From Gordonia amarae NBRC 15530 (GTDB lineage Bacteria > Actinomycetota > Actinomycetes > Mycobacteriales > Mycobacteriaceae), in NCBI RefSeq assembly GCF_000241345.1, contig NZ_BAED01000046.1:62001-126000 (forward strand): 64,000 nt of DNA, in the 5' to 3' direction. The translations under genes were made by a program, and so were the position numbers. Within the stretch, counting starts at the first letter, position 1, and each line of letters starts with the position of its first letter. Shown piece by piece: positions 1 to 8,038 of this stretch. Below the pieces are notes generated by a model that saw nothing but the letters and a program-made list of their open reading frames with translations, ran no database searches and was not told the DNA's origin.

Positions 1-130
1 AGACTGCCTTGTACTCCGCCTTGCCGTTGCCGCCGACGTTACCGATCGTCAGCGCCAGTATCGACGTCGTGATCACGGTGATCACCGCGAACACGATGAG
101 CTTGATCAGGGGTCCGGTGATGGATTTCAT
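1..130 (-). CDS. mceB: MCE family protein, second mce gene of the operon (MceB position), N-terminal fragment
   Basis: Only the first 43 codons lie in the window; the rest is beyond the left edge. The N-terminus (MKSITGPLIKL...) is a short basic segment followed by one hydrophobic helix and then a GNVGGNGKAEYKA stretch, which matches the start of Mce proteins just before the substrate-binding MCE domain. The ATG at 130 overlaps the TGA of the preceding mce gene in an ATGA arrangement, so the two are translationally coupled. By position after yrbEA, yrbEB and mceA it should be the MceB subunit of a lipid/sterol importer that spans the periplasm. The assignment rests on context and the short N-terminus. 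Confidence 0.75.
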   Translation of the reverse strand, partial: MKSITGPLIKLIVFAVITVITTSILALTIGNVGGNGKAEYKAV

Positions 131-1488
131 TTGATGTTGACCTGCGCTCCCTTAAGCGAGGCTCCGCCGATCATGGTGACCCAGGTGGGAACCTGCTCCG
201 GGTTGTTCCCGGTGGTGCTGCCGTAGACGACCTTCAACTGATTGACGTACTCCGCGTTGTCATAGGGGTTGGCCGCAATGGTCCCGGCCGGAACCACGCT
301 GTTCTGGCTCGGCGGGCTGATCGGCCAGTCCTCGCTGAGCGTCGGGATGTCCCTCGGCCCGGCATTGCGTGAGGGCGGCTGGTACGAGCCCTCGCCGAGG
401 CCACCACCCGGGTACTGCGGGAACGGACGGCCGTTGGTCGGCGTGTCGTAGCAGATGGCCGGACGGTTGTAGTCGAAGAACCGGGGCTCGTCCTGGTTGG
501 GCAGGTAACGCCCACGCGGGTTGACGAACTGCAGGTTCACGCGGGGACCCGGGTTGGGAGTGCCCTTGCCGGTGACCTTGTTGGCCTCGGGGATGGTGCT
601 GGCGAAGTTCTTGAACGTGCAGGTGAACGTCGGCGACTGCCGTGCCGCACCCCGCATGAACGGCTCGCCCTTGATGATGACGTCGAGCAGATCCTGGCGG
701 TTGGTCTGCAGCCAGCCGGTGGTGTCGGTGGCCGCGGTGCCCAGCGTCGAGATCAGATTCCGCAGGTCGGACTGCTTCTCCACGACGGTGTTGCCGGTGG
801 TCCGCAGGTTGTCGAGGCCGTCGATGATGTTCGGGAGCGCCTCGGAGTAGGTCTGCGAGAAGTCCGACAGACCGCGCAGCGTGCCCTCGAGATCGGGCAG
901 CACCTTGTTGATGCCGCTGAAGACCTTGTTGAGGTCGGAGATGGTGGTGCGCAGTTCGTCGCCGCGACCCTCGAGCGCCTTCGACAGCGCCGTCAGGGTG
1001 ATGTTCAGATCCTGCGGCGGGACGGCCTGGAGGACCGGCAGGAGCTTGTCGAACATCTCCTGGATCTCCTTGGCGTTGCCGCTCTGGTCGGTCAGGATCG
1101 TCGCGTTCTTGACACTCGCAAGCGTGGGACCGCCTGAGCTGTCAGGCACCCTGAGGTCGACGAAGCGTTCACCGAAGAGGGTCTTGGGCAGGATGCGTGC
1201 GGTCGTGTCGGCCGGCAGCTTCTTAGCCATGTCGGGTTTGAGGCCGAGGGTGACCACAACCTTGCCGGCGGTCGTCGGCTTGATCTCGCGGACCTCGCCC
1301 ACGAGCACGCCGCGCGCCTTGACGTCGGCCTGGTTGGGCAGCGCGTTGCCCGCCGAGTCGGTGGTGAACTTGACGGTGGTGAACGAGGTGAACGCCTTGT
1401 TGAACTGCAGGATTGTGAAGGCCAGGAAGCCGACGCAGACCAGCAGGAAGACGAGGCCGAGCAGTCGTTGACGAACTGTTGAGGACAT
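127..1488 (-). CDS. mceA: MCE family protein, MceA position
   Basis: This 453-residue protein is the first Mce subunit after the two YrbE permeases. Mce proteins form hexameric tunnels that carry lipids (fatty acids, mycolates or sterols, depending on the operon) across the cell envelope to the YrbE/MceG ABC core. An N-terminal transmembrane helix (about residues 8-30) is followed by an MCE domain (about 35-115), with the typical stretch DVKARGVLVGEV and the later TLFGERFVDL. A long helical region and a proline-rich C-terminal tail (about 300-450) follow, as is usual for actinobacterial Mce proteins. It starts 7 bases after yrbEB and overlaps the next mce gene by 4 bases. The substrate class of this operon cannot be told from these genes. 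Confidence 0.9.
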   Translation of the reverse strand: MSSTVRQRLLGLVFLLVCVGFLAFTILQFNKAFTSFTTVKFTTDSAGNALPNQADVKARGVLVGEVREIKPTTAGKVVVTLGLKPDMAKKLPADTTARILPKTLFGERFVDLRVPDSSGGPTLASVKNATILTDQSGNAKEIQEMFDKLLPVLQAVPPQDLNITLTALSKALEGRGDELRTTISDLNKVFSGINKVLPDLEGTLRGLSDFSQTYSEALPNIIDGLDNLRTTGNTVVEKQSDLRNLISTLGTAATDTTGWLQTNRQDLLDVIIKGEPFMRGAARQSPTFTCTFKNFASTIPEANKVTGKGTPNPGPRVNLQFVNPRGRYLPNQDEPRFFDYNRPAICYDTPTNGRPFPQYPGGGLGEGSYQPPSRNAGPRDIPTLSEDWPISPPSQNSVVPAGTIAANPYDNAEYVNQLKVVYGSTTGNNPEQVPTWVTMIGGASLKGAQVNIK

Positions 1489-1495
1489 CGGGCGC

Positions 1496-2377
1496 CTAGC
1501 CTCCCACTCGAACGGTTGTCGTCGTACCCCAGATGGCGAGGCCGAGGAAGAAGTCCAGCAGCGCGATCAGCACGAGCGCCGCACGCACCGCGTGACCCAC
1601 GGCCACGCCCACACCGGCGGGTCCGCCGCTGGCGAAGTAGCCGTAGTAGCAGTGCACCAAGATGATCACGAACGCGAATACCAGCACCTTGCCGAACGAC
1701 CACAACACGTCTTCAGGTGGCAGGAACAGATTGAAGTAGTGGTCGTATGAGCCGGTGGACTGACCGTTGAACACGGTGGTGACCGTGCGGGACGCGAAGT
1801 AGGCCGAGATCAGGCCGAGCACATACAGCGGGATGACCGCGATGAAGCCGGCGATGACACGGGTGGACACCAGGTACGGCACCGACGGGACGGCCATGAC
1901 CTCCATGGCGTCGACCTCTTCGGAGATCCGCATGGCGCCGAGCTGGGCGGTGAAGCCGCAGCCGACCGTCGCCGACAGCGCGAGCGCGGCGACCAGCGGC
2001 GCCACCTCACGGGTGTTGACATAGGCCGACAGGAAGCCGGTCAGGGCCTGCGATCCGAGCTGGTCGAGGGCCGCGTAGCCCTGCATGCCGACCACGACGC
2101 CGGTGAAGCCCGACATCATGATCATGACGCCGACGGTGCCCAGGACGACGGCGAGGCCGCCGGTGCCGAAGGCGACCTCGGCGAGCAGACGCAGCACCTC
2201 GCGCCGGTAGTGCACGAAGGTCTTCGGGATCCAGGCCAGCGTGCGTCCGTAGAAGGACATCTGCTCGCCCGCACCGTCGAGGATCTTCAGCGGCTTGTTG
2301 AGCTGCTTGCGCGCCTCGTAGGCGTAGTACTCGGCGCGCGACTTGGTGATTGTGACGCCGCCACCTTGATCAGACAT
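1496..2377 (-). CDS. yrbEB: YrbEB (MlaE-type) permease of the Mce transporter
   Basis: This 293-residue multi-helix membrane protein of the MlaE/YrbE family is one of two permease subunits of the Mce lipid importer. The family signature in the cytoplasmic coupling region is present (ISEEVDAMEVMAVPSVPYLV, about residues 150-170), preceded by the conserved ATVGCGFTAQLGAMR segment. The N-terminal 60 residues are polar and predicted cytoplasmic. The gene lies 4 bases after yrbEA and 7 bases before mceA, so the three are one operon. It pairs with YrbEA to make the heterodimeric membrane core that MceG energises. Confidence 0.92.
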   Translation of the reverse strand: MSDQGGGVTITKSRAEYYAYEARKQLNKPLKILDGAGEQMSFYGRTLAWIPKTFVHYRREVLRLLAEVAFGTGGLAVVLGTVGVMIMMSGFTGVVVGMQGYAALDQLGSQALTGFLSAYVNTREVAPLVAALALSATVGCGFTAQLGAMRISEEVDAMEVMAVPSVPYLVSTRVIAGFIAVIPLYVLGLISAYFASRTVTTVFNGQSTGSYDHYFNLFLPPEDVLWSFGKVLVFAFVIILVHCYYGYFASGGPAGVGVAVGHAVRAALVLIALLDFFLGLAIWGTTTTVRVGG

Positions 2378-2381
2378 CGCG

Positions 2382-3188
2382 TCAGCTTCCCTTCGCCGGA
2401 ACGATCTGCAGGTAGACCGCGGTGATGATCAGGTTGGCAAGGAACAGCAGCAGGAACGTGATGACGACGCTCTGGTTGACCGCGTCACCCACGCCCTTCG
2501 GGCCGCCCTTGGGGTTGAGTCCCTTGTAGGCGGCGACGACGCCGGCGATGACACCGAAGATGGCCGCCTTGATGGTGGAGATATAGAGGTCCGGAAGCTG
2601 CGCCAGTGCGCTGAACGAGGCCAGATACGCGCCCGGCGTACCGTTCTGCAGGACGACGTTGAAGACGTAACCACCGCCGATGCCGATGACGGCGACGAGG
2701 CCGTTGAGCAGCATGGCGACCAGGATCATGGCCAGCACCCGGGGCACCACGAGACGCTGGATCGGGTTGATGCCCAGTACCTCCATCGCGTCGATCTCCT
2801 CACGGATGGTCCGCGAGCCGATGTCCGCCGCGACGGCCGATCCCGCCGCACCAGCGACGAGCAGCGAGGTCACCAGCGGTGAACCCTGCTGGATGACCAC
2901 CAGGACGCTGGCGGCGCCGGTATAGGACTCGGCACCGATCTGCTTGATCAGCGAGCCGGTCTGCAGCGAGACGATCGCGCCGAACGGGATCGCGATGAGC
3001 GCCGTCGGCAAGATGGTCACGCTGGCGATGAACCATGCCTGCTGGATGAACTCTCGCCACTGGAACGGGCGCACAAGGGACTGGCGTGCGACATCGACGA
3101 ATAGCTGCACGATATTGCCGGACTGTGCGAGCGCACCGTTTCCGGCTTTGGCTATCCGATCAATGCCACGCGTGGTGGCACTGGCCAT
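2382..3188 (-). CDS. yrbEA: YrbEA (MlaE-type) permease of the Mce transporter
   Basis: This 268-residue MlaE/YrbE permease carries the conserved EEIDAMEVLGINPIQRLVVPR motif region (about residues 130-150) that contacts the ATPase, and about five hydrophobic helices. It starts 6 bases downstream of the MceG ATPase gene. That spacing indicates that ATPase, permeases and Mce subunits are made from one transcript here. Its role is the same as that of YrbEB: half of the membrane channel that moves lipid delivered by the Mce tunnel. Confidence 0.92.
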   Translation of the reverse strand: MASATTRGIDRIAKAGNGALAQSGNIVQLFVDVARQSLVRPFQWREFIQQAWFIASVTILPTALIAIPFGAIVSLQTGSLIKQIGAESYTGAASVLVVIQQGSPLVTSLLVAGAAGSAVAADIGSRTIREEIDAMEVLGINPIQRLVVPRVLAMILVAMLLNGLVAVIGIGGGYVFNVVLQNGTPGAYLASFSALAQLPDLYISTIKAAIFGVIAGVVAAYKGLNPKGGPKGVGDAVNQSVVITFLLLFLANLIITAVYLQIVPAKGS

Positions 3189-3194
3189 GAAAAT

Positions 3195-4406
3195 TTAGCT
3201 CCGGTTGTCGGGGATTTCGGTGGAGCTGTGCCGCCCACCCTCGTTCGGGACTTCGTATTCCTCGGTCGGGCCGTCGACCAGGCCCGGGGCCACCGCCCAG
3301 CTCTGGGTGACCGCGTCGTCGCCGGCGTAGTCGGGTGCCGACTTGCCCAGGGCGACCGCGGGAGCGGCGACCGTCGCGGCGTGCGCCTGGGCCATCTCGC
3401 CCCGGTTCTGCGCCTTGATCTCATCTTCCTGCGCGATCGAACGCAGGATCGCGTCCTGCACGTTCGGCGTGAACGTCGGCAGCATCTCCAGCACCCGCTC
3501 ACGGTGACGGACGGAGGCCTTGCGCTCGGGCATGCCCGGGTTGGGCTGCACCTGCGGGATGATCTCGGTGAAGTCGTCCTTGGTACCACCGCCGGAGATA
3601 CCCGCGGCCTGCATCGCCGCCTCCGCGGCCGCGACAGCCTCGTCCTTCTCCTCGGACATACCGATCGGACCGAACCGGTCACCGGACAGGAACTGCTTGA
3701 CCACCGGCTGCTCGGAGGTCAGCAGCTGCTCACGGGGACCGAACATCACCAGTTCCTTACGGAACAGCATGCCGATGTTGTCCGGAATCGTGCGGGCGAT
3801 GTTGATGTTGTGCGTCACGATCAGGATCGTCGCGTCGATCGTGGCGTTGATATCGATCAGCAACTGCGAGATGTAGGCGGTACGCACCGGATCCAGACCC
3901 GAGTCCGGCTCGTCACACAGAATGATCTGGGGATCCAGCACGAGTGCGCGGGCCAGGCCGGCACGCTTGCGCATACCACCGGAGATCTCACCGGGCAGCT
4001 TGTCCTCGGCGCCGAGAAGACCGACCATCTCGACCTTCTCCATCACGATGCGCCGGACCTCGTCCTCCTTCTTCTTGGTGTGCTCACGAAGCGGGAAGGC
4101 GATGTTGTCATACAGCGACATCGAGCCGAACAGCGCGCCGTCCTGGAACAGCACGCCGAACAGCTTGCGGATCTCGTAGAGCTCCTTGGCCGAACACAGC
4201 GTGATATCGGTGCCGTCGATGATGACCGAACCCTGCTCCGGGTGCAGCAGGCCGATCAGCGTCTTCAAGAACACCGACTTACCGGTACCCGACGGACCGA
4301 GGAGCGCGTTGACCTCGCCCGACGGGAGCGTGAACGTCACATCACGCCAAATATTCTGCGACCCGAACGACTTGGTAAGCCCCTCGACACTGACCTCTAC
4401 GCCCAC
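3195..4406 (-). CDS. mceG: MceG/Mkl ABC-transporter ATPase
   Basis: This is the ATP-binding subunit that powers Mce lipid uptake (MlaF family). From the GTG at 4406 it has 403 residues: Walker A GPSGTGKS at 37-44, signature ISGGMRKRAGLARAL near 140-155, Walker B ILCDEPDSGLDP near 165, and the switch histidine in IVTHN. About 130 residues beyond the ABC domain form a charged, alanine-rich C-terminal extension typical of actinobacterial Mkl. I chose GTG 4406 because GGAGGA lies 4 bases upstream; an in-frame GTG at 4436 would add ten residues that do not look conserved. In M. tuberculosis mkl (Rv0655) is not attached to an mce operon, whereas here it leads yrbEA-yrbEB-mceA-mceB. Confidence 0.93.
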   Translation of the reverse strand: MGVEVSVEGLTKSFGSQNIWRDVTFTLPSGEVNALLGPSGTGKSVFLKTLIGLLHPEQGSVIIDGTDITLCSAKELYEIRKLFGVLFQDGALFGSMSLYDNIAFPLREHTKKKEDEVRRIVMEKVEMVGLLGAEDKLPGEISGGMRKRAGLARALVLDPQIILCDEPDSGLDPVRTAYISQLLIDINATIDATILIVTHNINIARTIPDNIGMLFRKELVMFGPREQLLTSEQPVVKQFLSGDRFGPIGMSEEKDEAVAAAEAAMQAAGISGGGTKDDFTEIIPQVQPNPGMPERKASVRHRERVLEMLPTFTPNVQDAILRSIAQEDEIKAQNRGEMAQAHAATVAAPAVALGKSAPDYAGDDAVTQSWAVAPGLVDGPTEEYEVPNEGGRHSSTEIPDNRS

Positions 4407-5077
4407 TGCTTCCTCCAGACATGTGGCGCCCCCCACTTATGCGACGGCCGATGTGACCCGATCGCCCAGGAGGCAGTTGTGGTTGGGGTCACTGTAGCAG
4501 ACACCCCCGTGTGACCACACAGCGTTGTTTGAGACCGGCGCACGGGTGGTATCACGATCCTGTCCAGACCGAATCCCACCCGCTTCTCCTTACTCGTCGG
4601 TAACCCATGCCGTGCGAGCAGAGTAGCGCACGCCACCCGCGTTGCAAAAGTGCGTCGCCAATCACAGTGGCAAAGTACCCCTCTTACATCGTGAAGGCGA
4701 ATACTTCGCCGAAGCGAGTCGTCGGCGACACCCGACGAGCCGAAACACCCGGCCTGCGCCCCAGAACCCCCGGTTCCCCCCGAAAGTCTGAGAAGCAGCT
4801 TAGCGCGTCCTACGACAAACCTGAACAGTCGACCCACTCCGACGAACCGCCATGTGCGGTGGGTCGCCCAGATCGCCGCAGGCTCCCGTTCTCGCCAATT
4901 CGGCACCCCACTGTAGGTCCGACCACAAAACGCGTCACAGAGCATCTCAGGCGGCAGCGCGTCGAGACGGCCCGGAACCGCGGGACTCACCCACCAAGCG
5001 CCCCCGCCAAAGGACGGGTTTCCGGCGCCGAGGCCACCGAACCGTTCGGTACGGAACCCCCTGGTCACAGACACGAA
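4407..5077. other. Intergenic region upstream of the mceG-mce operon
   Basis: About 670 bases lie between the mceG start and the rplL terminator. Open frames run through it on both strands, but none has recognisable protein character, and I see no gene. It should hold the promoter of the mce operon on the minus strand. The stretch from about 4600 to 4830 is less GC-biased than the flanks. Confidence 0.5.
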
Positions 5078-5107
5078 GAAGCCCGGGAGCAGGAGCTCCC
5101 GGGCTTC
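5078..5107 (-). terminator. Intrinsic terminator of rplJ-rplL
   Basis: A perfect 12-bp inverted repeat (GAAGCCCGGGAG at 5078-5089 and CTCCCGGGCTTC at 5096-5107) has a 6-base loop. It lies about 100 bases downstream of the rplL stop on the minus strand. It lacks a strong T tract, as is common in actinobacteria. Confidence 0.7.
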
Positions 5108-5207
5108 GTTCGTTATGCGCAGTTCGTTATGCGCGCGGTGCGCGGATCTGAGATGTACGGACCCGCACGTCCCGGTCTACGGGACCACCGCGGTGGCGGT
5201 GACCGTC

Positions 5208-5597
5208 TTACTTGACGGCGACCTTGGCGCCGGCCTCTTCGAGCTTGGCCTTGGCAGCCTCGGCGGCTTCCTTGTCGACCTTCTCCAGGAGAGCCTTGGG
5301 GGCGCTCTCGACGAGCTCCTTGGCTTCCTTCAGGCCCAGGCCGGAGACGATCTCGCGGACCACCTTGATGACCTGGATCTTCTTGTCGCCGGCGCCCTCG
5401 AGCACGACGTCGAACTCGTCCTGCTCGGCAGCGGCCTCGGCGCCACCGGCAGCCGGAGCACCGGCAGCGGCGACGGCGACCGGAGCAGCCGCGGTGACCT
5501 CGAAGACCTCTTCGAACTTCTTCACGAAATCGCTGAGCTCCAGCAGGGTCAGTTCCTTGAACTGATCGATGAGCTCGTCAGCGGTGAGCTTCGCCAT
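5208..5597 (-). CDS. rplL: 50S ribosomal protein L7/L12
   Basis: This 129-residue L7/L12 stalk protein recruits translation factors to the ribosome. The N-terminal dimerisation domain ([21 protein letters not shown]) is followed by an alanine/glycine-rich hinge (about 40-60) and the C-terminal factor-binding domain with [25 protein letters not shown]. The length is normal. It lies 89 bases downstream of rplJ with AAGGA before its ATG, and the strong hairpin at 5078-5107 ends the transcript. The gene pair and the mce ATPase beyond it keep the order seen in M. tuberculosis (Rv0651-Rv0652-Rv0655). Confidence 0.98.
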   Translation of the reverse strand: MAKLTADELIDQFKELTLLELSDFVKKFEEVFEVTAAAPVAVAAAGAPAAGGAEAAAEQDEFDVVLEGAGDKKIQVIKVVREIVSGLGLKEAKELVESAPKALLEKVDKEAAEAAKAKLEEAGAKVAVK

Positions 5598-5686
5598 GGT
5601 TGGCGTCCTTCCTTATTATCTCTGTACCGTTCAGACCGGTACGGAGTGAGTCGGTGTTCCCGGACGGATCCGCCGGGTGCGGCGAA

Positions 5687-6211
5687 CTATTCGCCGGCTT
5701 CGGTTTTCTTCTCCTGCAGGGCCGCGGCAAGACGCGCGACCTGCGAAGCCGGCTGGTTGAACAGTCCGGCAGCCTTTGCCAAGTTGCCCTTCATGGCACC
5801 GGCGAGCTTGGCCAACAGCACCTCGCGGGTCTCAAGGTCGGCGATCGCTTCGATCTCGGCCACGGACAGCGCTTTGCCGTCCATGTACCCGCCCTTGATG
5901 ACGAGAGCCTTGTTGTCCTTGGCGAACGTCTTGATCGCCTTGGCGGCCACCACCGGCTCACCTTCGATGAAGGCGATCGCGGTCGGGCCGGTGAACAGCT
6001 CGTCGAGCCCCTCGACGCCCGCCTCGACAGCGGCGCGCTTCACCAGGGTGTTCTTGGCGACGGAGTAGGTTGCGCCCTCACCGAGGGAACGACGCAGCTC
6101 GGTGATCTGCTTGACGGACAGGCCACGGTATTCCGTGACGACCGTCGCCGTCGATCCCTTGAACTGCTCTGCGATCTCCGCAACCGCGGACACCTTCTCT
6201 GACTTGGCCAT
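5687..6211 (-). CDS. rplJ: 50S ribosomal protein L10
   Basis: This 174-residue L10 anchors the L7/L12 stalk to 23S rRNA. The N-terminal RNA-binding domain contains [20 protein letters not shown] and [13 protein letters not shown] segments. The C-terminal helix (about 140-174) that binds L12 dimers is present. The ATG at 6211 is preceded by GAGGAGAGAGG. It heads the rplJ-rplL operon and is probably autoregulated through its leader (see 6212-6360), as is general for L10 operons. Confidence 0.98.
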   Translation of the reverse strand: MAKSEKVSAVAEIAEQFKGSTATVVTEYRGLSVKQITELRRSLGEGATYSVAKNTLVKRAAVEAGVEGLDELFTGPTAIAFIEGEPVVAAKAIKTFAKDNKALVIKGGYMDGKALSVAEIEAIADLETREVLLAKLAGAMKGNLAKAAGLFNQPASQVARLAAALQEKKTEAGE

Positions 6212-6360
6212 ACTTCGCCTCCTCTCTCCTCACTAGAGTGCGGATCTGAATCCGCACGGGAATCTGGTTCACGTATCGGAACCGCCGGCGAGGGGAGAGT
6301 CACGGCGTACGCCGAAAATGACGAACGCCCCGGCACGCAGAAGGCACGGGGCGCGAATAT
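6212..6360 (-). promoter_or_regulatory. rplJ 5' leader with two hairpins, candidate L10-binding leader
   Basis: Two inverted repeats lie upstream of rplJ. One is an 8-bp stem with loop CTGA at 6238-6257, just before the ribosome binding site. The other pairs CGCCCCG (6326-6332) with CGGGGCG (6347-6353). L10(L12)4 commonly represses its own mRNA by binding such a leader. I infer that role from position; I did not match the consensus element. The rest of the interval up to 6614 should hold the rplJ promoter and the promoter of the divergent glycosidase gene, and shows no coding sequence. Confidence 0.4.
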
Positions 6361-6614
6361 CCTTGTCTCCGCGGCGAGGCCGGGTGACAGGTGGATCTGT
6401 CCTCGTTCATCCTGCGTGGGCCGGCGAGATTACTCGCGCCTTCGATCGGGATCGCTCCCGGTGACCGACGGTCTCTGGTTGAACCGATACGACGCACACC
6501 TGCGCATCACATCGCGGTACAGAGTAATGGGTACGGGCCCGCCGCACCAAATCGGCGAGACGCGGCTCACGTGCGCGGCCTGCGCCGAGACATCGACACT
6601 ATCCTCTGCAGAAC

Positions 6615-7835
6615 ATGGAGGATGCACGGGAGATCGCTCACCGGGCCGCGACGTCCGCGTCGGCCACACCCAACGACAGAGCCGCCGAGGCCGCCGACGC
6701 CGTGGCCGCCAGACACCTGCGTAAGCTGCTGCGCCTCCCGGGCACTCGGATCGCCGATGTCGCCTGGCCCAAGCGCAGGTCCGGGAGCTGGCACTACTGG
6801 TGGCACGCACATTTCGTCGACACGCTGATCGATGCGGCGGTCCACCGCCCGTCCGGCAGCGGGAGCGGCGATCGGTCGTACGATCCGATCGTCGCCGGGG
6901 CGACGGGCCTGCTGCTGCGTGGCATCCGGCTGCGGAACCGGGGCAAGTGGATCAACAACTACTACGACGACATGGCCTGGCTGGGGCTGGCCGTCGAGCG
7001 TGCCGACCGCAAGCTGGAGATGTCACACCCGCGGGCACTGGAGGCGCTGACCGGGCAGATGCTCGCACCGTGGGCGCCGGAGGCCGGCGGCGGAATCCCG
7101 TGGCGTAATAAGAAGGCCTCGAACGAGCAGGACCCCTTCTTCAACGCGCCCGCCAACGGCCCGGCCGCCATCCTGCTGGCGCGGACCGGGCACGTGGAGC
7201 GGGCCGCGGCGATGTGCGACTGGATCGACGCGACGCTCGTCGATCCCGAATCGAAGCTGATCATCGACGGCGTCCGCCCCCGCCCGGAGGGCACCACACG
7301 GGTCACGGCCATCTATACCTATTGCCAAGGCGTCGTCCTCGGGGCCGAGACCGAGCTGCTGCGACTGACCGGCGATGCCGTGCACGCCGAGCGCATCGAC
7401 CGGCTGCTGGGCGCGGTCGAGCGCAACCTCGCACCCGACAAGATCATCAAGGCGGCTCCGTTCGGCGGTGGCGGAGACGGCGGCCTGTTCTCGGGCATCC
7501 TGGCCCGCTATCTGGCGCTGATCGTCACCGATCTACCGGCGGCGGCGCCCGGTGCCGACGAGTTGCGGCGGCGGGCAGCGGCCGTCGTCGTCGCCAGCGC
7601 CGAGGCCGCGTGGGCCAACCGGCTCGACGTCAGCGGGTCGCCGGTGTTCGGGCACGATTGGCGGGTCCCGGCCCGCATGCCGGTCACCGGTGCCGCGGCC
7701 GGAAAAACGGTGGATGGTGCTACGCAATCCTCCGCAATGCCCGAACAGGACCTGTCCGTTCAGCTGTCCGGATGGATGGTTCTGGAGGCGGCGGCCGCCG
7801 TTGACCTGGGCCTTTCCGAGCATGTATCAAATTGA
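6615..7835 (+). CDS. GH76-like glycoside hydrolase (putative endo-alpha-1,6-mannanase family)
   Basis: This 406-residue protein has the alpha/alpha-barrel features of glycoside hydrolase family 76. It has the paired acidic residues in NNYYDDMAWLGLA (about 117-129), an aromatic-rich WHYWWHAHFVD near 58-68, and the later segments NGPAAILLARTG and TYCQGVVLGAE. Family members cleave alpha-1,6-mannan; in mycolata such backbones occur in lipomannan and lipoarabinomannan. There is no signal peptide, so the protein should be cytoplasmic unless exported by another route. It is transcribed divergently from rplJ. Related GH76-like genes are common next to ribosomal genes in this order, but the true substrate is unknown. 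Confidence 0.8.
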   Translation: MEDAREIAHRAATSASATPNDRAAEAADAVAARHLRKLLRLPGTRIADVAWPKRRSGSWHYWWHAHFVDTLIDAAVHRPSGSGSGDRSYDPIVAGATGLLLRGIRLRNRGKWINNYYDDMAWLGLAVERADRKLEMSHPRALEALTGQMLAPWAPEAGGGIPWRNKKASNEQDPFFNAPANGPAAILLARTGHVERAAAMCDWIDATLVDPESKLIIDGVRPRPEGTTRVTAIYTYCQGVVLGAETELLRLTGDAVHAERIDRLLGAVERNLAPDKIIKAAPFGGGGDGGLFSGILARYLALIVTDLPAAAPGADELRRRAAAVVVASAEAAWANRLDVSGSPVFGHDWRVPARMPVTGAAAGKTVDGATQSSAMPEQDLSVQLSGWMVLEAAAAVDLGLSEHVSN

Positions 7836-8038
7836 GTCCCCCCGGTTGTGCGACCGATACAAAACCTGAGATAGTCTTACGTGGACCGCGAACGTGACAT
7901 ACAACACAGCTAGACTTTGTTATATGCAATGTTCGCATTGACACGACGAGGTGCCGGTAGGCCTCTGGAAACACTTCAGAGACACCGCATTCCCACCAGG
8001 GCGACACATCGTCACGCGCGGGAAGCAGGTGATGCACC

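Noticed and set aside
3228..4514. Long plus-strand open frame over mceG
   Set aside because: Arginine/aspartate/histidine-rich shadow of the high-GC mceG gene, which has clear ABC motifs on the other strand.
4397..5074. Open frame of 225 codons upstream of mceG on the minus strand
   Set aside because: Composition is not protein-like (scattered Cys, Trp and Arg runs), no ribosome binding site fits, and it overlaps the mceG start.
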